64,000 nucleotides of DNA from Mycolicibacterium bacteremicum (GCF_002086115.1 NZ_MVHJ01000005.1:124001-188000), one strand, 5' to 3'; numbered from the stretch's first letter, positions 39,601 through 47,661 are shown. Program-made: numbers and translations. Notes: generated by a model from the sequence alone, not told the origin.

Positions 39601-42123
39601 TTCGAGCTGATGCAGCGGCAACCGGCGCAGGAACAGCGGATCGGCCATGTCCGGGTTCTCCGGCCGAGCCTCGTCGCCGAAGGAGATCTCCTCCTCGGTC
39701 ATGTCGACGAATCCGCGCACCGCGGTGGTCCCGTAGGAGTGTCCGGCGCCCTCGGCGCGCTCCTTGAACAACCCGAGCAGCGGGACGTCCTTCTCGTCGG
39801 CGACCGCGAGCGCGCGGGCGTGCCATTCCGCAGCGGTCTCGGCCAGCGTGCCGAATCCGACGCCGCCCACCGGCGAGACCACGTTCGGGAAGTAGCGGCG
39901 CAGCACCGGTTCCGCGGTGTCCAGGTAGCTGGGCTCGAAGAACTCGCCGCCGATGTAGCTCTCCACGGTGCACAGGCCGACCCGGCCCATGGTCTTCATC
40001 AGCGATTTCTCCGCCGCCTTGGCGAACCGCTTGAAGGCCGCGGCGACGGTACCGTCGGCATCACCGGAACCGGAACCCGCGAACTTCTCCTCCGCGCGCA
40101 TCTGGACGCCCAGCGGGTACACCGCCGAGGCCCCGAATCCCAGCGCGGTCGCAACGTGGTGCGACGAACAGATCTGGCCGCTCTCGGCGATCACCGAGAC
40201 CCGCAACCGCAGCCCCTCCTCGATGAGGCGCTGGTTGATCGCCGACACCGCGATGATGAGCGGGATCGCCGCCATGGCACTTTCGACATGCCGGTCGGAG
40301 ATCACGGCGATACCGCCGGTCTCCCTGGCGAACTCCTCGACCTCGTCGCACAGCTTGTCGATACCGCGGACCAGCGCCTGCTCATTGGCGCGGGCGTCCT
40401 GCAGATCGATCGGGTAGAACATCCCGAATCGCTCGACCGGGGTGTGCTTCTGGTCCCGGATCTTCAGCATCTCCAGGTGCGTGAGGATCGGGGTCTGCAC
40501 CACGATCTGGGGTGCCGGCTTCCCGCCGCTGCCCGGCTTGGCGCCCAGCGCCACCCGCAGCGTCATGCCGTCGGCCTCCCGGATGCTGTCCAACGGCGGG
40601 TTGGTCACCTGCGCGAACCGCTGGGTGAAGTACCGCGCGATCCCGCCCTCGTGGTTGGACAACGCATTGATGGCCGCGCCGTAGCCCATCGCGGAGATCT
40701 TCTCCTGGCCGGTGGCGAGCATCGGGTCCATCAGGAACTTGAAGCTCTCCTGGTTCAGCGAGTAGGCGACATACCGCTGGTGCCGGTTCAGGTCGCCGTT
40801 GTAGCGCGCCGGTGAGAGCTGGCCCTCGGGCGGGACGGTGGGCAGGTCGGCCAGGTTCACCCGGGCCTGCTCCAGCATCTGCTGGTAATCATGTTTGGCC
40901 GCCAGCTTTTCCAGGGCTTCGACGGTGCCGTAGGAGCGCTGCTCGCGGTGGTCGTAGTAGAGCATGCCGCCGGCCTCGATGCGCCCCCGCTTGACCACGT
41001 CCGCGGGCGGGAAGTACACCTGACCGGCCTCGGACATCACCCCGAGGTACTCGGTGGTCTCCACGGTGCGCAGCGGGCGCAGTCCCAACCGGTCCAGCCG
41101 GGCGCCGATATAGGTGCCGTCACCGAAGATCAGCGCCGCCGGGCCGTCGTTCTTCTCCTCGTAGAGGCTGAAGAACTCCAGCATGGCGCGCACCTGCGGG
41201 GACAGCGTGTCATCGTTCTCCCACGCCGGCGGCATCATCGCGACCACCGCGGTGATCAGGTCGAGGTCGTCCTCGATCACCCGGTTCTGCAGTGTCTGGT
41301 CCAACCGGCAACTGTCGGACTGCCCGACCGGACGCACGATGGCGCGGTTGCGCGCGCGGGCAACCGCGTTGTCGGACAGCCGGTTCTTCTTGTCGGTGTT
41401 CAGCTCGCCGTTGTGGGCCATCAACCGGAACGGTTGGGCCATGGTGGCATTGGGCACGGTGTTGGTGGAGAACCGGGTGTGGAAGAACATCGAGTGCACT
41501 TCCATCCGGGGATCGGACAGATCGCTGAAGTACGGGACGACCTCATTCGAGTTGAGCCGGCCCTTGAGCACCTGGGTGCGCGCACTGATCGAGAGCGGGT
41601 ACAGGCCCAGCAGTGCCGGCTCGGTGTAGGCGACGGCCTCGATGGCCATCAGGGCGTCGTGGATACGGCGGTCGAAGCGCGCACGCGTGTCGGCGGTGAA
41701 CACCCATTGCCGGATCGGCAGCTGATATCTGACCGCGGCCGGCCGGATGGCCGTGTTGTCCACCGGCACATCACGTTTGAGGATGATCTCGAAACCCTGC
41801 TCGCGCAGCGTGCGCTCGATCACCGCTTCGGCGTCGGCGTGGAACGCGGTGTCATTGGGCAGGAAGAAGTTCCCGACGCCGAACTGGCCCAGCTCCAGGT
41901 CCGGCCGCTCGGTGACCGCACGGAAGAAGCGCACCGACAGGTCCAGGTTGACACCCGCGCCGTCACCCACCCCCTCGGAGGACATCCCGCCGCGGTGCGG
42001 AACCGCGCACAGCGCCTCGTGCAGCTTGCGGATGACCTCGTGGGTCTGGCGGCCATCCTTGCGCGTCAGGAAACCGACGCCACAGCTGCTCTTTTCCTGA
42101 CTCGGATCAAAAAGTCCCGACAA
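36667..42123 (-). CDS. Oversized glutamate synthase large subunit-like protein
   Basis: About 1818 residues against the usual 1480-1530. Domains in order: class II glutamine amidotransferase with nucleophile Cys14 (SSCGVGFLT) after a short propeptide; central domain (about 480-790); FMN synthase domain (about 900-1300: GAMSHGALVASAHEA, IGQGAKPGEGGQLPAPKV, GGTGAAAV); cluster cysteines C1256, C1262 and C1266, with C-x5-C-x3-C rather than the common C-x5-C-x4-C; GXGXG domain (about 1420-1620); and a 180-residue C-terminal extension. Extra length also lies before the synthase domain. The TTG at 42123 has AGAGGAG eight bases upstream; an in-frame GTG at 42150 is possible. No gltD follows; a diflavin reductase does. 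Confidence 0.9.
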   Translation of the reverse strand: MSGLFDPSQEKSSCGVGFLTRKDGRQTHEVIRKLHEALCAVPHRGGMSSEGVGDGAGVNLDLSVRFFRAVTERPDLELGQFGVGNFFLPNDTAFHADAEAVIERTLREQGFEIILKRDVPVDNTAIRPAAVRYQLPIRQWVFTADTRARFDRRIHDALMAIEAVAYTEPALLGLYPLSISARTQVLKGRLNSNEVVPYFSDLSDPRMEVHSMFFHTRFSTNTVPNATMAQPFRLMAHNGELNTDKKNRLSDNAVARARNRAIVRPVGQSDSCRLDQTLQNRVIEDDLDLITAVVAMMPPAWENDDTLSPQVRAMLEFFSLYEEKNDGPAALIFGDGTYIGARLDRLGLRPLRTVETTEYLGVMSEAGQVYFPPADVVKRGRIEAGGMLYYDHREQRSYGTVEALEKLAAKHDYQQMLEQARVNLADLPTVPPEGQLSPARYNGDLNRHQRYVAYSLNQESFKFLMDPMLATGQEKISAMGYGAAINALSNHEGGIARYFTQRFAQVTNPPLDSIREADGMTLRVALGAKPGSGGKPAPQIVVQTPILTHLEMLKIRDQKHTPVERFGMFYPIDLQDARANEQALVRGIDKLCDEVEEFARETGGIAVISDRHVESAMAAIPLIIAVSAINQRLIEEGLRLRVSVIAESGQICSSHHVATALGFGASAVYPLGVQMRAEEKFAGSGSGDADGTVAAAFKRFAKAAEKSLMKTMGRVGLCTVESYIGGEFFEPSYLDTAEPVLRRYFPNVVSPVGGVGFGTLAETAAEWHARALAVADEKDVPLLGLFKERAEGAGHSYGTTAVRGFVDMTEEEISFGDEARPENPDMADPLFLRRLPLHQLEGAFGLDDEAYSNNSFEEMTPRAINNFDITPGYRNFVMAMNTERARRPAALRDVLAFPADVNFLHTADEFRSEMGQFALWGNNGYLVRGLTISQTGDEFTLKLAHSAGRLTELAESLRQRFGTQICDDDIVGDRLWLRASGDALHYLSLVRTAPDSIPLSAVQPADEIAATLASGAMSHGALVASAHEAVAHGTNMVGGLSNCGEGGEHITRYGTIRGSRIKQFASGRFGVWAGYLADPMLRELEIKIGQGAKPGEGGQLPAPKVTVQIAAARGGTPGVELVSPPPHHDTYSIEDLAQLIHDCKAARVRVVVKLVSSEGIGIIAAGVAKAGADVINVAGNTGGTGAAAVTSLKYAGRSAEIGVAEVHQALVANGIRQKVVLRASGAHQTAGDVVKSALLGADSYEFGTTALMMLKCVMAKNCNIKCPAGLTTNPEAFEGDPRALAQYLLNISHEVREILAVLGLSSLRQARGRSDLLHLLDHPSSIGRLDLKAMLSVAEGFVPDDPIYMEKDYAVDDSFLAQLDLAGVSMVPVTLTNGNKSVGGQLAIDIERMLNHQGADGPAVAVDERGRRFLTPDSVLITTDGSAGQSYGAFCNDGMTMTHTGTCNDGVGKSQCGGTIAVRSPGGGSELAGGNVLIGNFALFGASGGRLFVAGEAGDRFAVRNSGATAVVEGVGEFLCEYMTNGAVFNIGGFGKGVANGMSGGFLYQYDPDGALASKVSADSVLIAPLTEAPFHEEAAKTLLGWHVEATGSAKAAALLADWQTTRQHVHYAMPRALLQYQDADAILAAKTRKELLDELASALAGHQVAKFKRSYRDGDSVLGGAVPGYGDTDTEEMYALLNTYTVLNLAQQLALTRLPGVTDVADPAVGKTVRNLVLTEDFFLIQKLQRYAREAIDGFSDEDLAVLIANKRITDYKDALSQRNVASMDSPGTYGWILFQSAKNVERIGRLPSFEELFAAQSVPDVVASLTTLESAS

Positions 42124-42233
42124 CCGGCGATCTCCTCTGGCGATGAACACCTACCCAGCGCACCGCGTGGGCCTCTCGACGTTGAGCCGTCCCGCACGAG
42201 GCCTCGGGGTCACCGCGGCTCCGGTACGCGCAA

Positions 42234-42252
42234 ATGTCTTAGCCTAACCTAA
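42234..42252 (-). promoter_or_regulatory. Candidate IdeR iron box upstream of the glutamate synthase gene
   Basis: The minus strand reads TTAGGTTAGGCTAAGACAT. The first 14 bases match the IdeR/DtxR consensus TTAGGTTAGSCTAACCTAA exactly and one more matches later, 15 of 19 in all. It lies about 110 bp upstream of the start, the only gene it could serve, because the SDR on the other side ends here. Whether it represses or activates cannot be read. Confidence 0.55.
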
Positions 42253-42306
42253 AACCCCTGGTAGCCGCCCTGTCCGCCGGTGTGATATTTCCAACGGCAC
42301 CGAGGT

Positions 42307-43167
42307 TCAGCGACGCTGTTTAGGCCGCAGCGCCCGGGTGAACAGCACATTCACCTGACGCATCGCCACGCTGTAGGGCCACCAGGCCACCCGCTTGAAC
42401 GCATACAGCGCCCGGATGTCGGTCGAGGTGTAGATCAGGAAGCGGTTGCGTCGCACCCCGGCCAGGATCTTCTCGGCGGCACGCTCCGGTGACACCGCGT
42501 GCCCGGCGAACCGGTCAACCCATTTGGCCACCCGCGGGTCCTCGCGGTCCACACCCGCGATCTGCACGGTCTGCACCAGCCCGGTCTTCACCGCGCCCGG
42601 CACGACCACCGACACCCCGATGCGGTGGCGCGCCAGGTCGAAGCGCAGCACCTCGGACAGTCCGCGCAGGCCGTACTTGCTGGCGCTGTAGGCGGCGTGC
42701 CACGGCAGTGCGACGATCCCGGCCGCCGAGGACACGTTGACCAGGTGCCCGCCGCGACCGGCGGCGACCATCGGCGGTAGAAACGCCTCGATGACGTGGA
42801 TGGGGCCCATCAGGTTGACGTCGATCATCGACTTCCAGTGCTGGTGGGTCAGCGTCGACACGGTGCCCCACGCGGAGATCCCCGCGATGTTCATGACGAT
42901 GTCGAGCGAGCCGTGTGCGGTGTGCACGTCGGTGGCGAATGCCGTCACCGCGTCGAAGTCGGTGACGTCCAGTGCCCGGTGCGCGGCAACGGTGGCGCCG
43001 AGTGCGCGGGCGTCGGCGACGGTGGTCGCCAAGCCGTCGGCATCCCGGTCGGTCAGATAGAGTTCGGCGCCCTGCGCGGCGAGATCGAGTGCGGTGGCGC
43101 GGCCGATACCGCTGGCCGCACCGGTGAGCAGAACCCGTTTCCCCGCAAAACCCGCAGCCCGACCCAT
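42307..43167 (-). CDS. Short-chain dehydrogenase/reductase (Rv3057c-like)
   Basis: A 286-residue NAD(P)-dependent SDR. The cofactor loop is TGAASGIGRA (about 15-24), followed by NIAGISAWG, catalytic Ser in NVSSAAGI and YSASK with catalytic Tyr and Lys; a C-terminal hydrophobic segment is longer than in classical members. It follows the TetR gene on the same strand (35 bp gap) and is probably co-transcribed with it. The cyp136 genes are divergent. The same order occurs in M. tuberculosis (Rv3057c-Rv3058c-cyp136), so SDR and P450 may act on one hydrophobic alcohol or sterol-like substrate. Confidence 0.9.
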   Translation of the reverse strand: MGRAAGFAGKRVLLTGAASGIGRATALDLAAQGAELYLTDRDADGLATTVADARALGATVAAHRALDVTDFDAVTAFATDVHTAHGSLDIVMNIAGISAWGTVSTLTHQHWKSMIDVNLMGPIHVIEAFLPPMVAAGRGGHLVNVSSAAGIVALPWHAAYSASKYGLRGLSEVLRFDLARHRIGVSVVVPGAVKTGLVQTVQIAGVDREDPRVAKWVDRFAGHAVSPERAAEKILAGVRRNRFLIYTSTDIRALYAFKRVAWWPYSVAMRQVNVLFTRALRPKQRR

Positions 43168-43202
43168 GGGCCAACCCTACCCACGGGCGGACGCCCGCCG
43201 GG

Positions 43203-43847
43203 TCAGTCCTCCCAGGACGCCGCGCTGCCCCAGAGGGCGTTCAGCCAGAGCCGTTCGAGCACCTCGACCGCGCGCGCCGGGTCGGTGCCCCGGCCGACGA
43301 AGGCGCTGTCGTGCGACAGCGTCCACGCGCTGGTCGCGGTGAGCACCCGGACCAGTGCCGGGATGTCATCGGAGATCGGTTTGGTGCCCTTGCGCACCTC
43401 GTCCTCGACGACGGCCACGATCTTGGCGATCACGGCGTCCTCGAAATCGTTCATGATGTCGCTGATCTGGGCGTCGCTGCTGCGCGCCGAGGTGCACGCC
43501 ACCATGACCGGGTCATTGGTGATGAACACCGCCGCGGCGCTGCCCACCATCCGCTTGGCGAACGCCGCGGGTGATTCACCCGGATCACGGGGCGCGAAGT
43601 TGTGGGTCAGGTGGTCGAGTTCGGCCAGCGCGTCCTTGACGATGAAGGCCAGCACGTCGTACTTGGAGTCGAAGTAGAAGTAGAAGCCCGAACGGGCCAC
43701 TCCCGCACGTTCGCTGATCATGCTGACCGAGAGATCACTGAAGGGTTTGGTTCCCAGCAGCTCACGTACCGCGGTGACGATCGCATCGCGCTGCCGGTCA
43801 CCGCGAGTGCGCCGAGTCTCGGACTCGGTATCGGGTGAGGCGCTCAT
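43203..43847 (-). CDS. TetR-family regulator (Rv3058c-like)
   Basis: A 214-residue regulator. The helix-turn-helix at about 35-70 reads DLSVSMISERAGVARSGFYF then YFDSKYDVLAF, similar to EthR-like TetR proteins. The ATG at 43847 follows AAAGG. It is divergent from cyp136, with a perfect palindrome between the two genes that is repeated before the second cyp136 copy. The simplest reading is that it controls itself, the SDR and both P450 genes. Confidence 0.9.
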   Translation of the reverse strand: MSASPDTESETRRTRGDRQRDAIVTAVRELLGTKPFSDLSVSMISERAGVARSGFYFYFDSKYDVLAFIVKDALAELDHLTHNFAPRDPGESPAAFAKRMVGSAAAVFITNDPVMVACTSARSSDAQISDIMNDFEDAVIAKIVAVVEDEVRKGTKPISDDIPALVRVLTATSAWTLSHDSAFVGRGTDPARAVEVLERLWLNALWGSAASWED

Positions 43848-43884
43848 GCCTTTAGACCTTTGCACCGCGGCAGGCCAGAACAAA

Positions 43885-43902
43885 ACTTGACATGCGTCAA
43901 GT
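43885..43902. promoter_or_regulatory. Palindromic operator in the tetR/cyp136 divergent promoter
   Basis: ACTTGACATGCGTCAAGT: perfect 7-bp arms around ATGC. TTGACA within it (43887-43892) makes a good -35 element for cyp136, with TACAGG 16 bases further as a weak -10. Binding would block the -35. The same dyad recurs at 45523. Confidence 0.7.
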
Positions 43903-43992
43903 CTGGCATACAGGATGGGTCACGGGAGTGATATCCACCACAGTCCGCCGGCCGCGCTTCGGCCGTTCCGTAGAGGGAGCATCGGCAGCGAC

Positions 43993-45480
43993 ATGTCCAA
44001 GGCGACCATCAGCACCCCGGCTTACCTGCTCGATCAGGCCAAACGGCGGTTCACGCCCACAGTCAACACCATCCCGGGCATGGGTTTGCTCGAACAACGC
44101 TTGCTGGCGCACGAGTGGAGTCAGAAGACGCTGGCCGAACCTCCGGCGGGCAGCGGGCTCAAGCCCGTCCTCGGCGACTCCGGACTACCCCTGGTCGGCC
44201 ACATCGTCGAGATGTTCCGCGAGGGCGCCGACTACCCGCTGCACCTCTACAACACCCGCGGGCCCGTCACCTACGCCGAATCGCCGATCCTGAGCTCGAT
44301 CGTGGCCCTCGGCCCGGACGCCACCCAGACCATCTTCTCCAACCGCAACAAGGACTACTCGCAGAAGGGCTGGCACCCGGTCATCGGGCCGTTCTTCACC
44401 CGCGGCCTGATGATGCTCGACTTCGAGGAACACATGTTCCACCGCCGCATCATGGGAGAGGCCTTCACCCGCACCCGGCTCACCGGCTATGTCGAACACA
44501 TCGACCACGTCGCCACCAGCGTCGTCGCGGACTGGCCATGCGATGATGCGCGCTTCCTGTTCCACCCGGCGATGAAGGAACTGACGCTGGACATCGCCTC
44601 GGTGGTGTTCATGGGCCACGAGCACGCCGGCGACGACCGCGAGCTGGTCACCAAGGTCAACGACGCCTTCGCCACCACGACGCGGTCCGGCGGGGCGATC
44701 CTGCGCTTTGCCGTGCCGCCCTTCAAATGGTGGCAGGGACTGCGGGCCCGCAAGGTGCTCGAGGCGTACTTCGCGGAGCGGATCACCGAGCGCCGCAACG
44801 CGATCGGCACCGACATGCTCACCGTGCTCTGTCACAGCACCGATGACGACGGCAACTCCTTCAGCGACGACGACATCGTCAACCACATGATCTTCCTGAT
44901 GATGGCCGCCCACGACACCTCCACGTCGACGGCGACCACGATCGCCTACAACCTGGCCGCGCATCCGGAGTGGCAGGAGCGCTGTCGCGACGAGTCCGAC
45001 CGACTCGGCGACGGCCCGCTCGACATCGAGGCGCTCGACAAGCTGGAGTCCCTGGATCTGGTGATGAACGAATGTCTGCGACTGGTCACCCCGCTGCCGT
45101 TCAACATGCGCCAGACCGTGCGCGACACCGATCTGCTCGGCTACCACGTCCCCGCCGGCACCAACGTGGTGACCTGGCCGGGGATGAACCACCGGCTGCC
45201 CGAACTGTGGACCGACCCGGAGAAGTTCGACCCGGAGCGCTTCGCCGAGCCGCGCAGTGAGCACAAGCGCCACCGGTACGCCTTCGCGCCGTTCGGTGGC
45301 GGCGCCCACAAATGCATCGGCATGGTCTTCGGCCAGCTGGAGGTCAAGACGATCGTGCACCGGATGCTGCGCAGGTACCGGCTGGAGCTCGTCAGACCCG
45401 GTTACGCGCCGCGTTGGGACAACGGCGGCATGCCGGTGCCGATGGACGGCATGCCCATCGTGCTGCGCCCGATCCGTTGA
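43993..45480 (+). CDS. cyp136: Cytochrome P450, CYP136 family (copy 1)
   Basis: A 495-residue P450. The I-helix oxygen-activation motif is MMAAHDTSTST, the ExxR motif NECLR and the heme-binding loop FAPFGGGAHKCIGM. Full-length similarity to the next gene and the position beside the Rv3058c-like TetR identify it as CYP136. The N-terminus is soluble (STPAYLLDQAKRRFTP). The start is the ATG at 43993. No substrate is established for the family as far as I know. Expression is probably under the adjacent TetR. Confidence 0.92.
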   Translation: MSKATISTPAYLLDQAKRRFTPTVNTIPGMGLLEQRLLAHEWSQKTLAEPPAGSGLKPVLGDSGLPLVGHIVEMFREGADYPLHLYNTRGPVTYAESPILSSIVALGPDATQTIFSNRNKDYSQKGWHPVIGPFFTRGLMMLDFEEHMFHRRIMGEAFTRTRLTGYVEHIDHVATSVVADWPCDDARFLFHPAMKELTLDIASVVFMGHEHAGDDRELVTKVNDAFATTTRSGGAILRFAVPPFKWWQGLRARKVLEAYFAERITERRNAIGTDMLTVLCHSTDDDGNSFSDDDIVNHMIFLMMAAHDTSTSTATTIAYNLAAHPEWQERCRDESDRLGDGPLDIEALDKLESLDLVMNECLRLVTPLPFNMRQTVRDTDLLGYHVPAGTNVVTWPGMNHRLPELWTDPEKFDPERFAEPRSEHKRHRYAFAPFGGGAHKCIGMVFGQLEVKTIVHRMLRRYRLELVRPGYAPRWDNGGMPVPMDGMPIVLRPIR

Positions 45481-45522
45481 CGCTTGCGCATACCGCGCAA
45501 CCGAAATCGCCGGAGCGGACGA

Positions 45523-45542
45523 AACTTGACAGGCGTCAAGTT
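45523..45542. promoter_or_regulatory. Palindromic operator before cyp136 copy 2
   Basis: AACTTGACAGGCGTCAAGTT: perfect 8-bp arms around a 4-bp centre, the same dyad as at 43885. TTGACA again forms a -35, with TAGAAG 16 bases on. The leader beyond it also resembles that of copy 1 (GTGACATCGACCACAG against GTGATATCCACCACAG), showing that the promoter was duplicated with the gene. Confidence 0.72.
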
Positions 45543-45609
45543 GGCCGTAGAAGATGGGCGCAGAAGTGACATCGACCACAGGTGTTGTCTGCACGAAGGA
45601 GTTCCGTCA

Positions 45610-47091
45610 ATGGCGACCACCATCAGCACGCCGTCCTATCTGCTCGATCAGGCCAAGCGCAAACTCACCCCGACGCTGAACAACATGCCCGGCATGGGTG
45701 CGGTCGAACAGCGGCTGCGTCAGCACGATTTCAAGCAGTTCGTGCTGGCCGAGCCGCCCGCGGGCAGTGGGCTCAAGCCGGTGCTGGGTGACTCGGGCCT
45801 ACCGATCCTGGGCCACATGATCGAGACCTTCCGGGCCGGCCCCGAGTATCTGCTGGAGGTCTACAAGAAGTTCGGCCCCGTGCACTACGCCTACTCCCCC
45901 GCGTTGCCCAGCGTCGCCGCGCTCGGCCCGGATGCCACCCAGGCCGTGTTCTCCAACCGCAACAAGGACTTCTCGCAGAAGGGCTGGGATCCGGTCATCG
46001 GCCCGTTCTTCAACCGCGGCCTGATGATGCTCGACTTCGACGAGCACATGTTCCACCGCCGGATCATGCAGGAGGCCTTCACGCGCAGCCGGCTCACCGG
46101 TTACGTCGAGCACATCGACCGGGTGGCCTCGGCCGTCATCGCCAACGACTGGGTCGAGAACGATCCGCGCTTCCTGTTCTATCCGGCGGTCAAGGAGCTG
46201 ACGCTGGACATCGCCTCGGTGGTGTTCATGGGTCACGAGCCCGGCACCGACAAGGAACTGGTCACCAAGGTCAACGACGCGTTCACCATGACCACGCGGG
46301 CCGGCGGCGCGATCATCCGCACCGGTGTCCCGCCGTTCAAGTGGTGGCGCGGGCTGCAGGCCCGCAAGGTCCTCGACCAGTACTTCGAGGAGCGGGTCAA
46401 GGAGAAGCGCACCTCCGATGGCACCGACATGCTGACGGTGTTGTGCCACACCGCCGACGAGGACGGCAACACCTTCACCGATCAGGACATCACCAATCAC
46501 ATGATCTTCCTGATGATGGCGGCCCACGACACCTCGACCTCGACGCTGACCACGATGGCCTATCACCTGGCGGCCAATCCTGAGTGGCAGGAGCGCTGCC
46601 GCGAGGAGTCCGAGCGCATCGGCGACGGCCCGCTCGACATCGAGGCCCTCGACAAGCTGGAGACCTACGACCTGGTCATCAACGAGGCGCTGCGCCTGGT
46701 CACCCCGCTGCCGTTCAACGTGCGCTCCACGGTGCGCGACACCGATCTGCTGGGCCACTTCATCCCGGCCGGCACCAACGTCGTGACGTGGCCGTCGATC
46801 AACCACCACCTGCCCGAGCTGTGGACCGATCCGGAGAAGTTCGACCCGGCCCGCTTCGCCGAGCCGCGCAACGAGCACAAGCGCCACCGCTACGCCTTCG
46901 CCCCGTTCGGCGGCGGCGCCCACAAGTGCATCGGCATGGTCTTCGGCCAGCTGGAGATCAAGACCGTCATGCACCGCCTGCTGCGCAAGTACCGCCTTGA
47001 GCCGCCGTACCCGGGCTATAAGGCCAAGCTGGACTACGCCGGCATGCCGGTGCCGATGGACGGCATGCCGGTCATCCTGCGCCCGCTGTAA
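45610..47091 (+). CDS. Cytochrome P450, CYP136 family (copy 2)
   Basis: A 493-residue P450 closely similar to copy 1 along its whole length. It shares AAHDTSTST, the ExxR motif in NEALR and the heme loop FAPFGGGAHKCIGM. Differences concentrate in surface segments (YLLEVYKKFGPVHY for YPLHLYNTRGPVTY). The ATG at 45610 has AAGGAG at proper distance. It has its own promoter and operator and is followed by a very strong hairpin. Neofunctionalisation or dosage could both explain retention. Confidence 0.92.
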   Translation: MATTISTPSYLLDQAKRKLTPTLNNMPGMGAVEQRLRQHDFKQFVLAEPPAGSGLKPVLGDSGLPILGHMIETFRAGPEYLLEVYKKFGPVHYAYSPALPSVAALGPDATQAVFSNRNKDFSQKGWDPVIGPFFNRGLMMLDFDEHMFHRRIMQEAFTRSRLTGYVEHIDRVASAVIANDWVENDPRFLFYPAVKELTLDIASVVFMGHEPGTDKELVTKVNDAFTMTTRAGGAIIRTGVPPFKWWRGLQARKVLDQYFEERVKEKRTSDGTDMLTVLCHTADEDGNTFTDQDITNHMIFLMMAAHDTSTSTLTTMAYHLAANPEWQERCREESERIGDGPLDIEALDKLETYDLVINEALRLVTPLPFNVRSTVRDTDLLGHFIPAGTNVVTWPSINHHLPELWTDPEKFDPARFAEPRNEHKRHRYAFAPFGGGAHKCIGMVFGQLEIKTVMHRLLRKYRLEPPYPGYKAKLDYAGMPVPMDGMPVILRPL

Positions 47092-47106
47092 TCTCGCGAG
47101 GTCTCT

Positions 47107-47168
47107 CGCGAGCAGACGCAAATCCCCCCAAAAGTGCGAACTTTTGGGGGGATTTGCGTCTGCTCGCG
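47107..47168. terminator. Perfect 28-bp inverted repeat between convergent genes
   Basis: Arms 47107-47134 and 47141-47168 are exactly complementary with a six-base loop (TGCGAA). Each arm holds an AATCCCCCCAAAAG-type core that gives A- and T-runs on both strands, so it should work as a bidirectional terminator for cyp136 copy 2 and the LeuA-domain gene. The outer part (GCGAGCAGACGCAAA) looks like a motif that recurs in mycobacterial intergenic regions. Confidence 0.85.
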
Positions 47169-47196
47169 CGCGGGAGGTCCCCCGGCTCACGACGTG

Positions 47197-47661
47197 TCAG
47201 GCTGCCAGCCGGTTGGCGCACGCGATGACGGCCCGCAGTGCCGACTGGTGTGCACATTCCGACCAGCCAATGGCCCATTCGGTGTCGATGCCATCGGTGC
47301 CGCGGATGAACGTCGCGGTCTGCCCGCCCGCCCGCAACTGGTGGAAGTTCAACATCTCCACCGCGATACCGCGCTCGTGCAGCATCGCGGTCAGCGCGCC
47401 GAGCGGGCCGGACGCGGTGGCCGTCGTGGTGGCGGCGCGATCGCCGATGGCGATGGTGGCGGTGTAGGTGTGCGCGTGCCTGCCATCGCGCGCGGCGGGT
47501 TCCCATTGCGTCAGGCGGATCGGCCCCGCACTGGAACCGAAGGTCGCTGCCACATCATCCCAGCTCATATCCGCGGCCAGGTCGCGCAGCCCGCGCGGCA
47601 ACGGCGCGTCGAAGAAGTCGGCGAAGCGAGGGCCGGTGATGGTGGTGATGGTGGAGGTCAT
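47197..47661 (-). CDS. Stand-alone LeuA regulatory-domain-like protein
   Basis: A 154-residue protein resembling only the C-terminal allosteric domain of 2-isopropylmalate synthase: an N-terminal segment (GPRFADFFDAPLPRGLRDLA), then SGPLGALTAMLHERGIAVEM, LNFHQLRAGGQTATFI and SALRAVIACANRL. In LeuA this domain binds leucine. Without the catalytic barrel it could sense leucine or modulate a partner enzyme. It lies behind an attenuator-like leader with an Ile-Leu-Val-Val peptide, which independently links it to branched-chain amino acids. The ATG at 47661 has AGGAAG ten bases before it. Confidence 0.7.
   Translation of the reverse strand: MTSTITTITGPRFADFFDAPLPRGLRDLAADMSWDDVAATFGSSAGPIRLTQWEPAARDGRHAHTYTATIAIGDRAATTTATASGPLGALTAMLHERGIAVEMLNFHQLRAGGQTATFIRGTDGIDTEWAIGWSECAHQSALRAVIACANRLAA

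Noticed and set aside
36802..42252. Long + strand open frames (up to about 850 residues) opposite the glutamate synthase gene
   Set aside because: His/Gln/Val-rich composition is the mirror of third-position GC bias; the minus strand holds all glutamate synthase motifs.
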